Shown: in pieces, positions 18,949 through 27,106 of the stretch
Numbering within the stretch: the first letter of the stretch is position 1
How the letters are laid out: each line of letters begins with the position of its first letter
Program-made: the position numbers and the translations under genes
NCBI GenBank assembly: GCA_003235365.1
Contig: QJWJ01000530.1
Coordinates: 1 to 49,135, forward strand
Length of the DNA stretch: 49,135 nucleotides
Reading direction: 5' to 3'
Source of the DNA: Deltaproteobacteria bacterium
Lineage (GTDB): Bacteria > Myxococcota_A > Polyangia > Polyangiales > Polyangiaceae
The notes under the pieces: generated by a model
Told to the model about the DNA's origin: nothing
Seen by the model: the letters and a program-made list of their open reading frames with translations, nothing else
The model's database searches: none

Positions 18949-19166
18949 GCGGTTCGGCGCAGGCGACGCTCCACGAAAGGGTGCGTTACGAGCGACCGGC
19001 TCTCGTCGGGACCGTGCAAGTGTAGCTTTTCGAGACGGGTACCTGGGCGCTGGGCCGTCACCTTTTGTCGTACGAATGCCCCAAACACGCCGCATTGGTG
19101 ACAGTGCGATGGTTGGCGGCCATGTCTTCAACGCCCGTGTGCGAACTGACAGCGAATCAAGGCACC

Positions 19167-20345
19167 ATGAATCGACTTCTGCGACATTCAGCGATTGGCC
19201 CGTTCACTCTCCTCAGCGTGTTTGCCTGCGGAACGCCCAGTGAGGAGGCGTCGACGGAGCTCGACACTGATCCCAGTAGCAGCCAAAGCAGCACCGCGAC
19301 CTCACCCACCACGTCGAGTTCGGGTACGAGTGGACCGGGTGCGACCACGCCGTTGGACTCCACCGGCGTCAGTCCCACCAACTCGCCGACTTCGCAGCAG
19401 ACGACCCCTGATCCCGATCCCGGTCCTGGGGCAACCGGCCCGAGCGAAACCTCGACGGGTCCGACACCAACCACCCCAGCGACGCCCAACGACGGCGCAG
19501 GAGGAACCGCGAGCGACGGCCCATCTCCCTCCGCAGCTGGCGGACCATCCCGCGGCGCTGGGGGCGGAGGGGGTGCACCCAACCCAGGACCAGGACCATC
19601 CGCGGATGAACGCCCCTGGTTCAGTTTCTTCACCACGAGCTTGGACGGCCTGTTGAGCCTCGCCCCGGACCCGGTCAATGGATTCGGGGGGGATCTCGGC
19701 GGGCTCAGTGGTGCCGACGAGATCTGTGCAACACTCGCGCAAAACTCCAACCCCGGCGACGCCAAGGTGTGGCGTGCGTTCCTCAGCACGTCCGGTTACG
19801 ACGGCGCTGAGCAAGTCGACGCCATCGACCGCATCGGGGACGGCCCTTGGTACGACTATCAAGGACGCTTGTTCGCCGAATCGCTGGACTCGCTCATTCC
19901 GACGACCGACGGCCGCTGCCCAGGCGACCCGCAACTGGCCGAGATGTACACCGACGAGTGGGGCGATCCGATCCGCCCGAACGAACAGGTCGACAATCAC
20001 GACACGCTCACCGGCTCGAACACCGAAGGTCGGCTCTACGACGACGGCAACGGCGGCGAGATCGCCACCTGTCGTGATTGGACGAGCAATACCGTCAGTA
20101 TCATGGACGCGGCCAACAGCGGCGGCGGGGGTCGCTCCCGCGGCATCGTGCCGGTCGGGCACTCGTGGCCCAGATCGTCGAGCAACGGTCGCGAATGGAT
20201 CCAAGATCACACGGTCAACGGCTGTGAGCCGAGCGTCAACATCGGCCTCGGCGCCGGCGCAGCGCCGGACGACTACAGCGTTGGTGGCGGCGGTGGGTAT
20301 GGCGCATTCTACTGTTTTGCACTGGATGCCGTCGCGCCCGAGTGA
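19167..20345 (+). CDS. Lipoprotein with Ser/Thr/Pro linker and C-type-lectin-like (DUF1554-type) domain
   Basis: A 392-residue exported protein. The signal peptide ends in a lipobox-like VFAC (about residues 18-21). A low-complexity Ser/Thr/Pro/Gly linker covers about 22-145. The C-terminal domain (SFFTTSLDGLLSL, GADEICATLAQ, AKVWRAFLSTSGYDGAEQVDAIDRIGDGPWYD, ATCRDWTS, YGAFYCFALD) matches the lectin-like DUF1554 fold on bacterial surface lipoproteins. ATG 19167 with AAGG five bases upstream is chosen; a longer frame begins at 19065. The ligand is unknown; surface display with a stalk-like linker is inferred. Confidence 0.83.
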   Translation: MNRLLRHSAIGPFTLLSVFACGTPSEEASTELDTDPSSSQSSTATSPTTSSSGTSGPGATTPLDSTGVSPTNSPTSQQTTPDPDPGPGATGPSETSTGPTPTTPATPNDGAGGTASDGPSPSAAGGPSRGAGGGGGAPNPGPGPSADERPWFSFFTTSLDGLLSLAPDPVNGFGGDLGGLSGADEICATLAQNSNPGDAKVWRAFLSTSGYDGAEQVDAIDRIGDGPWYDYQGRLFAESLDSLIPTTDGRCPGDPQLAEMYTDEWGDPIRPNEQVDNHDTLTGSNTEGRLYDDGNGGEIATCRDWTSNTVSIMDAANSGGGGRSRGIVPVGHSWPRSSSNGREWIQDHTVNGCEPSVNIGLGAGAAPDDYSVGGGGGYGAFYCFALDAVAPE

Positions 20346-20495
20346 GCGTGGGACCACCAGCCGCAACGCAGGCACGAGCGTCGCCTCCACCACGAACAAG
20401 AGCCAGTCGTCGTGCAGCAGGAGCGCGGCGGCGATGATCATCGAGCCGCCCTGAACGAAGCTGATGAAGAACACGTCAGCGATCCCTTGGTCGGA
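20346..20495 (-). pseudogene. Possible remnant of a small membrane protein
   Basis: About 50 codons on the minus strand encode two hydrophobic helices (VFFISFVQGGSMIIAAALLL, then HDDWLLFVVEATLVPALRLVV), with about 85 percent G/C at third positions as in real genes here. There is no start codon with a ribosome site, and the frame runs without a stop into the antisense of the lectin-like lipoprotein gene. A decayed gene end is the likeliest reading; chance is possible. Confidence 0.3.
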
Positions 20496-20744
20496 GGTAT
20501 CGCGACTGATCGGCCTTCCCGAGCGGCATCCGTTCCCCCAAGTCACACACGACGCGCTCGCCCAGGATCCCCGTCGAGGCTGTGGCCGAGCATCAGCGCA
20601 GCCGCTACGGGAACGGACCTGACGCTTGGCCGTCGGGTTGGGGACGTGAGGAGGACGTCGACATCGCCCGAGGCTCACGGGCATGGACGGCTGGGCCGGT
20701 TCGCCCCTTGACGTATCGGCGAATTGGCGCGACTTCTGTTGCCG
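20346..20744. other. Intergenic stretch with a membrane-protein-like remnant
   Basis: It lies between the lectin-like lipoprotein gene and egtB. The only notable content is a hydrophobic, coding-like minus-strand segment at 20346-20495 (listed separately). No promoter was identified for egtB. Confidence 0.45.
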
Positions 20745-22034
20745 ATGCAAAAGGAACGTGCGGAGGGCGGGTTGACGATCGAGGCAATCGCGGAGCGCTT
20801 CGAGCACGTCCGAGCGGAAACCGAGCGAATCGTTTCGCCCCTGCAACCGGCAGACTTCGAAGCACAGTCAATGCCCGACTGCAGCCCCGCAAAGTGGCAC
20901 TTGGCGCACACGACGTGGTTCTTCGACGTCTTCGTGCTCGCAGCATTCGAACCGGGTTACGTGGAGGTCGACCCCGCGTTCAAGGTGTTGTTCAACTCGT
21001 ACTACACCCACGTCGGAGAACGCCACCTGCGACGTGAGCGTGGTCTGCTGACACGCCCAAGCCTCGACGAGGTGCAACGGTATCGCCAGATTGTCGAGCA
21101 GCGTGTCCGAACGCTGGTCGATCGCCTCGACCAATGGCCTGCGGCTGACGCGCAGCGAGTGCTCAGCCGAGTGCTGTTGGGCACGCACCACGAGCAGCAA
21201 CATCAGGAGCTGCTGCTGACGGACATCAAGCACCTGTTCTCCCGCAACGCGATCAATCCTTGCTACGCCCCCGACGACGGCACCAGCCCAACGGGTACGC
21301 TCACGCCGGTCACGTACACACGCTTCGACTCCGGTCTGCACCAGATCGGGCACGCTGGCCAGGCATTTGCGTTCGACAACGAAGGCCCGCGGCACACCTA
21401 TCACGTCGCTAGCTTCGAACTCGCCAACCGGTTGGTCACCAACGGCGAGTTCACCGAGTTCGTACGCGACCGCGGCTATCAACGCCCGGAGTTGTGGCTC
21501 GACGAGGGCTTCGCCACGTGCCAGCAGCTCGGCTGGAACGCCCCGTTGTATTGGAGAGGTGCACCGGGTGAATTTCGGCAGTTCACTCTCAGCGGCGAGC
21601 GTGAGCTCGCGCCTCACGAACCAGTCAGCCACGTCAGCCAATTCGAAGCAGACGCGTTTGCTCGTTGGGCCGGACAACGCCTACCCACGGAACAGGAGTG
21701 GGAGGTAGCCGCCAGCGGACGAAAGGTCGACGGTCACTTCCTGCGCTCCCACCAGGTTCACCCACGACCGAGTCTCGCGTCGGGAGCACTGGACCAGCTG
21801 TTCGGCGACTGTTGGGAATGGACTTCCAGCGCATACCTGCCGTACCCGGGTTACCGCCCGGCGACCGGTGCACTCGGTGAGTACAACGGGAAGTTCATGA
21901 GCAACCAAATGGTCCTCCGCGGCGGGAGCTGTGCGACGCCCTTGGGGCACATCCGCGCAACCTATCGCAACTTCTTCAGATCCGCCGATCGTTGGCAATT
22001 CAGCGGTTTTCGGCTGGCCCGCGATACGCGTTGA
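20745..22034 (+). CDS. egtB: Ergothioneine biosynthesis protein EgtB (sulfoxide synthase)
   Basis: A 429-residue non-heme iron enzyme that joins a thiol substrate to hercynine, forming the C-S bond of ergothioneine. The N-terminal DinB-type four-helix domain carries the iron-ligand region: WHLAHTTWFFD (His near residue 52) and THHEQQHQELL (about 146-156, HxxxH). The C-terminal FGE-type domain (about 195-429) has YHVASFELANRLVTNGEFTEF, FGDCWEWTSSAY, VLRGGSCATP and FSGFRLARD. ATG 20745 is taken as the start; TTG 20772, four bases after GGAGGG, is a serious alternative. egtD lies 3.7 kb downstream on the same strand. A long-armed hairpin at 22139-22209 probably ends this transcript. Confidence 0.94.
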   Translation: MQKERAEGGLTIEAIAERFEHVRAETERIVSPLQPADFEAQSMPDCSPAKWHLAHTTWFFDVFVLAAFEPGYVEVDPAFKVLFNSYYTHVGERHLRRERGLLTRPSLDEVQRYRQIVEQRVRTLVDRLDQWPAADAQRVLSRVLLGTHHEQQHQELLLTDIKHLFSRNAINPCYAPDDGTSPTGTLTPVTYTRFDSGLHQIGHAGQAFAFDNEGPRHTYHVASFELANRLVTNGEFTEFVRDRGYQRPELWLDEGFATCQQLGWNAPLYWRGAPGEFRQFTLSGERELAPHEPVSHVSQFEADAFARWAGQRLPTEQEWEVAASGRKVDGHFLRSHQVHPRPSLASGALDQLFGDCWEWTSSAYLPYPGYRPATGALGEYNGKFMSNQMVLRGGSCATPLGHIRATYRNFFRSADRWQFSGFRLARDTR

Positions 22035-22138
22035 GCGCCGGGGGCGTGTCACATCGAGCGGCGCTGCTTGCTCGTACCTACCCACGCAGAGACAATCGAG
22101 GCGAACTGCTACGACAAATCAACGACCTACGGCACTGA

Positions 22139-22215
22139 GCGCCGAACCCGACGTCCCCGCGCGGCACCCCGTATGTGGCTACCCAACACGCCCGCACAGG
22201 GTTCGGCGCGTCTTT
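22139..22215 (+). terminator. Putative terminator after egtB
   Basis: GCGCCGAACCC (22139-22149) and GGGTTCGGCGC (22199-22209) are perfect reverse complements, 11 bp with a 49-base loop, followed by GTCTTTT. The long loop and short T run make it a weak or regulated terminator. Confidence 0.45.
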
Positions 22216-22287
22216 TGGAGGCGGTTTTGCGCGTTGGCGAACCACTCGGTACTCCAATGGGAGCTCGCGAGTCGAGGACTCCGACTA

Positions 22288-22387
22288 GATGCACCAGAGA
22301 ATGGGGTCGAGAAACGACTGCAACGGGAGCGATATTCGGACCCCCACCCAACGGGGTTCGAAAAAACGCCCGACAATCGTGCTCGCC
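22288..22387 (+). repeat. Dispersed intergenic repeat, copy A
   Basis: About 100 bases, aligning with 26870-26971 (same orientation) and, in part, with the reverse complement of 28291-28361. Shared blocks include GATGCAxCAGAGxATGG, TCGAGAAA, GACTGCAACG and the 20-base identity GCCCGACAATCGTGCTCGCC at the right end. Confidence 0.75.
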
Positions 22388-22405
22388 CATCTAGACTGGA
22401 TAGTC

Positions 22406-22948
22406 ATGAGCAAGCCGACTCGCCGCTTTCGCATCGTCCCGTCGGTCGTGCTCCAGGGGATGTGTGTCGCGGTGCTGCCCGCGTGCGGCGCCACGAGGAA
22501 TTCGAGCCCGGATTCCGTGGGGCGCGACAGCCCATTCGGCACGCCTCCCGTCGCCCCGATGGTCATTCCACCCAGCACGTCCGCCGGCCCAGTGATCGTC
22601 TTGGCGGTCGCGGGCTTCGGCCCGGATCCCATGGCTGAGGTGGCAACGCCGCCCACCGCGACTGCGGAGCCCCCGCCGCCGCCGCCCGCTGAGCAGCCAG
22701 AGCACCCACCGCCGCCGTCCGACGCGGGGCTCGGACCGAACGGACGAGATGCAGCCGCAATCGAGCCCATCGAGTTCGACGCCGGACCGATACCAACCGA
22801 TCCCTCGCCGCCGAGCAACGACGGCGACGCTGGCGAGACGGATGCCGGCGCGAGCGACGCCGGGCCACCGTCGCTCCCCGTCGAGGAAACCGAGATCATC
22901 GTGCTGGCGATTCACGGCTTCGCCAGTGGGGCAAAGTCGGTCAATTGA
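22406..22948 (+). CDS. Lipoprotein with duplicated IVLA-x-x-GF segment
   Basis: A 180-residue protein with a signal peptide and lipobox-like LPAC (about residues 23-26). It is mostly a Pro/Ala/Asp/Glu linker. Two short hydrophobic segments resemble each other: VIVLAVAGFG at about residues 63-72, and IIVLAIHGFA only a few residues before the stop. The abrupt end SGAKSVN and the TGA inside the next gene's TTGA are unusual. It starts at ATG 22406; the open frame continues upstream through repeat copy A, which is not thought coding. It opens the cassette inserted between egtB and egtD. Function unknown. Confidence 0.7.
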   Translation: MSKPTRRFRIVPSVVLQGMCVAVLPACGATRNSSPDSVGRDSPFGTPPVAPMVIPPSTSAGPVIVLAVAGFGPDPMAEVATPPTATAEPPPPPPAEQPEHPPPPSDAGLGPNGRDAAAIEPIEFDAGPIPTDPSPPSNDGDAGETDAGASDAGPPSLPVEETEIIVLAIHGFASGAKSVN

Positions 22949-22965
22949 GTTCGAAAGGACTGCGA

Positions 22966-23877
22966 GTGAGCGAACTGTCCCCCACCCGTGCCCACACGAT
23001 TGTCTCGACGAATCAGGACAACTACTGGCGTGTGCAGCGCCGGCTGAGCCAGACACCGCTGACACGTGAGCACGAAGACGCCTTACGGCGGAAGCTTCAC
23101 GGCGGGCTGAAAGCCGCCACCATCGCGTGGGACGAGTTTCGCCGTGATCAATATCCAGACGCCGCGCTCGCCTTGCTTGCGGACAACATGCTCAAGCTTG
23201 CGGAGGGTGAATACGCCGCCGTCAGCCTGTTCGGGCAGATCGTCTCTGGACTTGCGATGACCGGTGCGCCGATCGACATCGTTGCGGCGGCAACCACGGT
23301 GAGCGCCGACGAACTGCGCCACAGCGAGTACTGTTTGCGGATGGCACAGCTCGCCTCTGGAAAGCCGCACGAGTTGCGAGTCGATCACCGGACGCTGTCA
23401 GAGCTGGCCTCGACACTTGGCGACCGTGACGAGTTGGACTTCCACATGCTCAAGTATGCCGCCGTCGGCGAAACGCTCGCCGCCGCGCTGCTACACGCCT
23501 GCAAGCGACAAGCGAAAGACCCGGTGGTCAAGTCGCTGTTTCGGTCCCTGTGTGCCGACGAAGTACGGCACGCACGTCTCGGCTGGTACTACATGGTCTG
23601 GCGAGAAAAAGAGCTCTCGGTGCCGCAGAAGCAGCGCCTCGCCGATCGCATTGCGGCGTTCGTCGTGAACTTCGACAGCGAGTTTCACACCGGACGTGAC
23701 GCCCCGGCCGAACACGCCGAGTCAGCGCGTGCTCTCGGTGTACTCGACACGCCAGCGCTGCGCACCGTGGTCATCGACGTCGTCGAGGAAGAGATCTTGC
23801 CGGGTCTCGATGCCCTGGGCTTCGGCACGTCGAGCGCCTGGCAAAGCCGGCCGCCCTCGACGTCGCTGCTGTCTTGA
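22966..23877 (+). CDS. Ferritin-like diiron-carboxylate protein
   Basis: A 303-residue, mostly helical soluble protein. A full set of diiron ligands is visible: Glu80/Glu82 (LAEGEYAAV), E116-x-x-H119 (DELRHSEY), Glu169 (VGETLAA) and E199-x-x-H202 (DEVRHARLGW), the E, ExxH, E, ExxH pattern of ferritin-like oxygenases and N-oxygenases. It could be an oxygenase or oxidase, but the substrate is unknown. GTG 22966 has GAAAGGA seven bases upstream and is preferred; TTG 22945, overlapping the previous stop, would add seven residues. The next gene overlaps its stop by four bases (TTGA), so the two are translationally coupled. Confidence 0.85.
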   Translation: MSELSPTRAHTIVSTNQDNYWRVQRRLSQTPLTREHEDALRRKLHGGLKAATIAWDEFRRDQYPDAALALLADNMLKLAEGEYAAVSLFGQIVSGLAMTGAPIDIVAAATTVSADELRHSEYCLRMAQLASGKPHELRVDHRTLSELASTLGDRDELDFHMLKYAAVGETLAAALLHACKRQAKDPVVKSLFRSLCADEVRHARLGWYYMVWREKELSVPQKQRLADRIAAFVVNFDSEFHTGRDAPAEHAESARALGVLDTPALRTVVIDVVEEEILPGLDALGFGTSSAWQSRPPSTSLLS

Positions 23878-25415
23878 ACGAGAGAGAGAACACCTTGACG
23901 CCCGAGGCCGATGTGCTGCGTTGTTTGGAGCAGCCACTCACGGCTGCGCAGACCACCGCAATCGACGAGCTGTTGCGCACCGGACTCACACATCCCCGGA
24001 ACACTCGCGCGCAACTGCCGTCGCTGGACGAGACACAAACCGACGCGACCGTCGTGCTGTCGGTGAGGACGGCTGAGGCCCCCTTGTGCTGCATTGCGAC
24101 GAATCACGGACGAACTCTGCTCGACCGTCTCCATCGCGCCCTGGATCTGGCTCGCGCCAAGCCCACCGTGTCACGTCACCTGCGAACGCAATCCCAATTG
24201 CGTGTGCAGCTGAGCCTGGCCACGCGCAGTCGAACGCTGAGTATCGACGAGGCCGCGCGGCACTTGGAATTCGGGACTCACGGTGTGGGCGTCGTGACCA
24301 GCGACCAGACTCGAAGCAGTTTCAGTCTCCCCGAAGCCATCTTCGACAGCGACGTCGACGCTGAGGGCTTCGTGAGCGGCGTGTGGCGCAACGCGGGGTC
24401 TCCGCGACACGCCCGTGTTCAGTTGTTCGAAGTCTCACGTCACGTGGCCCCGAGCACGCAATCCACCACGCCCGAACGCGCTGCCATCGAGTGGCTCACC
24501 CATTGCGCTTCGAGCAACGGATCGTTCCAGCTTCGCTTCGATGCGCGAACGGGCTCTGCGCTCCGACACGACTCGCCGTCGGCCCCAACGGGTGACGGAC
24601 GACTCCGCGCGGATCCACCGAGTCGCGTCGTGAGCGCCCGCGACGAACACATGTACTTCGGACGCTGGGCGTTGACACTGCGCGCGTTGCGAGATGCGCA
24701 GCAGGATCGAACGTGGCTCACCGATCAGCTCGCCGAGCTCGATCGCCAAATCGCACCCCGCTACGCCTGCTCGCCCCAATACTGGACAGCAGCCCCCCAC
24801 GTCGCACTGGGCACTTTGGCTTTGGCAGCCCTGGCGGGCTTGAACACGAGAAACGCGTTGGCAGCCGGCGTCGAACAGGTCGCCCCGGCGAGGATCACGC
24901 CATGGCACGCAGCCCAGGTGGCGCTCGCCCTGGGTGCATCGACGCCGCCGTCGCTGTGGGAGTCGTGTCGACGCGACCTGGATCGTTCGGCCTTTGCCCC
25001 GTGGACTCTGCTGGCGGCCTTGGATCGCTCCGATCTCGACACGGCCGAGCGGATCCGCCGGTGTTTCGTCGAGGCGGCGCGCAGCAATCCGCCGTACGAT
25101 GGCGGCATCCCTTGTGTGGACTTGCCGCAACTCGACAGCGGCGTACCCCAGGTCGCGTTGACGGCCTGCGCTCTGGAGGGGTTGTGTCAGTTCGACGACC
25201 CCGCGAGTCGCGATCTGTGTCGACGAGTCGAGACGTTCCTGTGGGGCAACCAATTGAAGCACACGAGCGCCGCATACTTCGCGCCGAACCTGCACGGTGC
25301 CTTCTTGGCATCGCCGAGACGACCAGTCGTTCAGGCGGACACGACCGCTCACGCCCTCAGTGCACTAGTCGCTGCAGAGAAAGCTCGCGACAGAATGAAA
25401 GGCGGCTCGCACTGA
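23874..25415 (+). CDS. Two-domain protein: AMMECR1-like N-half, alpha/alpha-toroid-like C-half
   Basis: A 513-residue soluble protein. Residues about 55-190 (VVLSVRTAEAPLCCIAT, QLRVQLSLATRSRTLS, LEFGTHGVGVVTS, FSLPEAIFDSDVDAEGFV) recall the AMMECR1 domain, but the hallmark LRGCIG is replaced by LCCIAT. Residues about 265-505 are helical with repeated ALxxLA and HAAQVALALG patterns and end in LHGAFLASPRRPVVQADTTAHALSALV, recalling alpha/alpha-toroid folds such as terpene-cyclase-like or glycosidase-like proteins. Both assignments are by eye. TTG 23874 overlaps the diiron gene's stop; TTG 23895, after a purine-rich stretch, is an alternative. It is probably a partner of the diiron protein; the activity is unknown. 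Confidence 0.7.
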   Translation: MNERENTLTPEADVLRCLEQPLTAAQTTAIDELLRTGLTHPRNTRAQLPSLDETQTDATVVLSVRTAEAPLCCIATNHGRTLLDRLHRALDLARAKPTVSRHLRTQSQLRVQLSLATRSRTLSIDEAARHLEFGTHGVGVVTSDQTRSSFSLPEAIFDSDVDAEGFVSGVWRNAGSPRHARVQLFEVSRHVAPSTQSTTPERAAIEWLTHCASSNGSFQLRFDARTGSALRHDSPSAPTGDGRLRADPPSRVVSARDEHMYFGRWALTLRALRDAQQDRTWLTDQLAELDRQIAPRYACSPQYWTAAPHVALGTLALAALAGLNTRNALAAGVEQVAPARITPWHAAQVALALGASTPPSLWESCRRDLDRSAFAPWTLLAALDRSDLDTAERIRRCFVEAARSNPPYDGGIPCVDLPQLDSGVPQVALTACALEGLCQFDDPASRDLCRRVETFLWGNQLKHTSAAYFAPNLHGAFLASPRRPVVQADTTAHALSALVAAEKARDRMKGGSH

Positions 25416-25760
25416 CCAGCACCGCCCTCCCGCACCGAGCCACGCGAGCGGCGAAACTTATGTAACTACTTAGGAGACGTCCCGCGACGTCACCGTTGTA
25501 TGACGTGCTCTGACCGCTCATTCTGAATTACAGCGCCCACGTCGTCCCGAGCCCGGAGTTCGGCGGCACGGTGGCGCTCCCTGCCGGGAGTGCCCGCCGG
25601 CCATTTGTCCCCAAACTCCTGCAACGGGTTGCGCAACAGCGATTGCGGCGCATATGACGGTGCCTACGACGGTGGAGGCGTGACGGTGCGAGCTCGTGCC
25701 CGCGTCGTCTCGTCGTACGTCACGAGGCGTCGCCGGCGTCCACTATGCGAAGCAACGAAG
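25416..25760. other. Upstream region of egtD
   Basis: No gene. It contains GACGTC at 25476-25481 and 25486-25491 and GACGTG at 25502-25507 (listed separately). A/T-rich patches at 25456-25475 and 25515-25540 could be promoter elements. The egtD frame is open back to 25590 but without family-like sequence. Confidence 0.45.
25476..25507. promoter_or_regulatory. Repeated GACGT(C/G) sites upstream of egtD
   Basis: Two copies of palindromic GACGTC have starts exactly 10 bases apart (one helical turn), and a third near copy GACGTG begins 16 bases further. The spacing suggests an operator on one face of the helix. No regulator is identified. Confidence 0.28.
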
Positions 25761-26753
25761 ATGACCGAGCTCACGACAGGCCACGAGCCACCCCTTCTCG
25801 ATTTGCACCCACCCCAGGGAGACTTCTTGGCCGACGCACTCGCCGGGCTGGGCAAGAATCCGAAGGCCATCTCGCCGATGTACTTCTACGACCGTATCGG
25901 GTCGGAGCTGTTCGACCAGATCTGCACCCTTGCAGAGTACTATCCGACGCGCACCGAAGAATGGATCCTGCAGACCCATGGCCGCGACATCGCGGAGGGG
26001 TTGGGTCCGAGTGCCAGCTTGATCGAGCTCGGTAGCGGCAGTAGCCGCAAGTCGGGGTTGTTGTTGCGTGCCGCGACGACACTTCACAGCTACGTACCGA
26101 TCGACATTGCACGAACCCACGTTCAGAGGGCCGCTTCGTTGATCGCTGCGCGCTTTGGACGTCTGCGCGTGTTGCCGGTGTGCGCCGATTTCACGGGTGA
26201 ACTGAAGCTACCGAGAGCCACACTCGATGCTCGCTCCAAGCACGTCTGGTTTCCAGGATCCACCATCGGAAACTTCGGGCCCGCCGCGAGAGCTCGCCTG
26301 CTGGCGACCATCCGGCGCCTTTGCCTTCCGCAGGGCGGAGGTGTCGTGGTTGGAGTCGACCTGCGAAAAGACCACGCTCGACTCGAGCGCGCCTACAACG
26401 ACGAGCGCGGTGTCACTGCCGCGTTCAACCTCAACCTGCTCCAACGGATGAATCGGGAGCTGGGAAGCGACTTCGACCTCGCTCAGTTCCGACACCATGC
26501 ATTCTACAATACGGCGGAGCACCGCATCGAGATGCACCTCGAAAGCCTGAGCTCGCAGACGGTCCGCATCGGAGACCACAGCTTCGAGTTCGACTCGGGC
26601 GAAACGATCTGCACCGAATACTCCTACAAGTTCACCGTCGAGAGTTTCGTCGAAGAGGCTGCACCGCAAGGGTTCACCTACGCGCACCATTGGACGGACC
26701 CGGAAGAGTTGTTCGCCGTGATCGCCCTCCGAGCGGACCCCGCGTTGGATTGA
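25761..26753 (+). CDS. egtD: L-histidine N-alpha-methyltransferase EgtD
   Basis: A 330-residue cytoplasmic SAM-dependent enzyme that trimethylates histidine to hercynine, the first step to ergothioneine. Family landmarks: SPMYFYDRIGSELFDQIC near the N-terminus, the SAM loop LIELGSGSSRKS (about 88-99), VWFPGSTIGNF, VGVDLRKD, and near the C-terminus ICTEYSYKF. Length is normal (about 320-340). ATG 25761 is the family-consistent start. egtB is on the same strand but separated by three genes, an unusual arrangement because the two are often adjacent. Repeat copy B lies about 115 bases downstream. Confidence 0.96.
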   Translation: MTELTTGHEPPLLDLHPPQGDFLADALAGLGKNPKAISPMYFYDRIGSELFDQICTLAEYYPTRTEEWILQTHGRDIAEGLGPSASLIELGSGSSRKSGLLLRAATTLHSYVPIDIARTHVQRAASLIAARFGRLRVLPVCADFTGELKLPRATLDARSKHVWFPGSTIGNFGPAARARLLATIRRLCLPQGGGVVVGVDLRKDHARLERAYNDERGVTAAFNLNLLQRMNRELGSDFDLAQFRHHAFYNTAEHRIEMHLESLSSQTVRIGDHSFEFDSGETICTEYSYKFTVESFVEEAAPQGFTYAHHWTDPEELFAVIALRADPALD

Positions 26754-27106
26754 ACCGCACCCGCGACCCCAGCGGTGTGCGGCGGAAACCTGAAAGCATC
26801 GGCGTCACTGGCCGCAGCCACGACGCGCTCGTGCCCGCGGGGAGTTTCGCGATTCGCGAACGTTCATTCGATGCAACAGAGGATGGCATCGAGAAAGCGA
26901 CTGCAACGAGGGCGGGTTCTCGGGCCCTCACCAAGGGGGGCTTGAGAAATTGCCCGACAATCGTGCTCGCCAGTGCTCGGCCATTTGGCATCATCCCTCG
27001 CCCACGGATGAGAAAGGATTGTCGGCATTCTTCCATCCGCTGGTTGGATTGCCGTACCTCGCCGTTGGGTCTCCCTGCACCAAAGTAACGGTGGTACGCT
27101 GCCGCA
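26754..27106. other. Intergenic stretch with dispersed repeat copy B
   Basis: It holds repeat copy B and the palindrome TTCGCGATTCGCGAA at 26846-26860. No gene or terminator is otherwise seen. Confidence 0.6.
26846..26971 (+). repeat. Dispersed intergenic repeat, copy B
   Basis: A 15-base palindrome (26846-26860) is followed by a 102-base unit (26870-26971) aligning with copy A over its length and sharing the terminal 20-base block. With copy A it brackets the diiron cassette and egtD. Confidence 0.75.

Larger units (their letters stand above)
22035..22405. other. Intergenic stretch: terminator-like hairpin and dispersed repeat copy
   Basis: It contains the 11-bp stem at 22139-22209 and repeat copy A at 22288-22387. 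Nothing else is recognised. Confidence 0.6.

Noticed and set aside
19302..20846. A 514-codon open frame on the minus strand
   Set aside because: It is antisense to the lectin-like lipoprotein, low-complexity over the linker, and has no family match; only its hydrophobic middle (20346-20495) looks coding.
22350..22362. GGGGTTCGAA, reminiscent of a tRNA T-loop
   Set aside because: No acceptor or anticodon arms can be drawn around it; it is part of repeat copy A.
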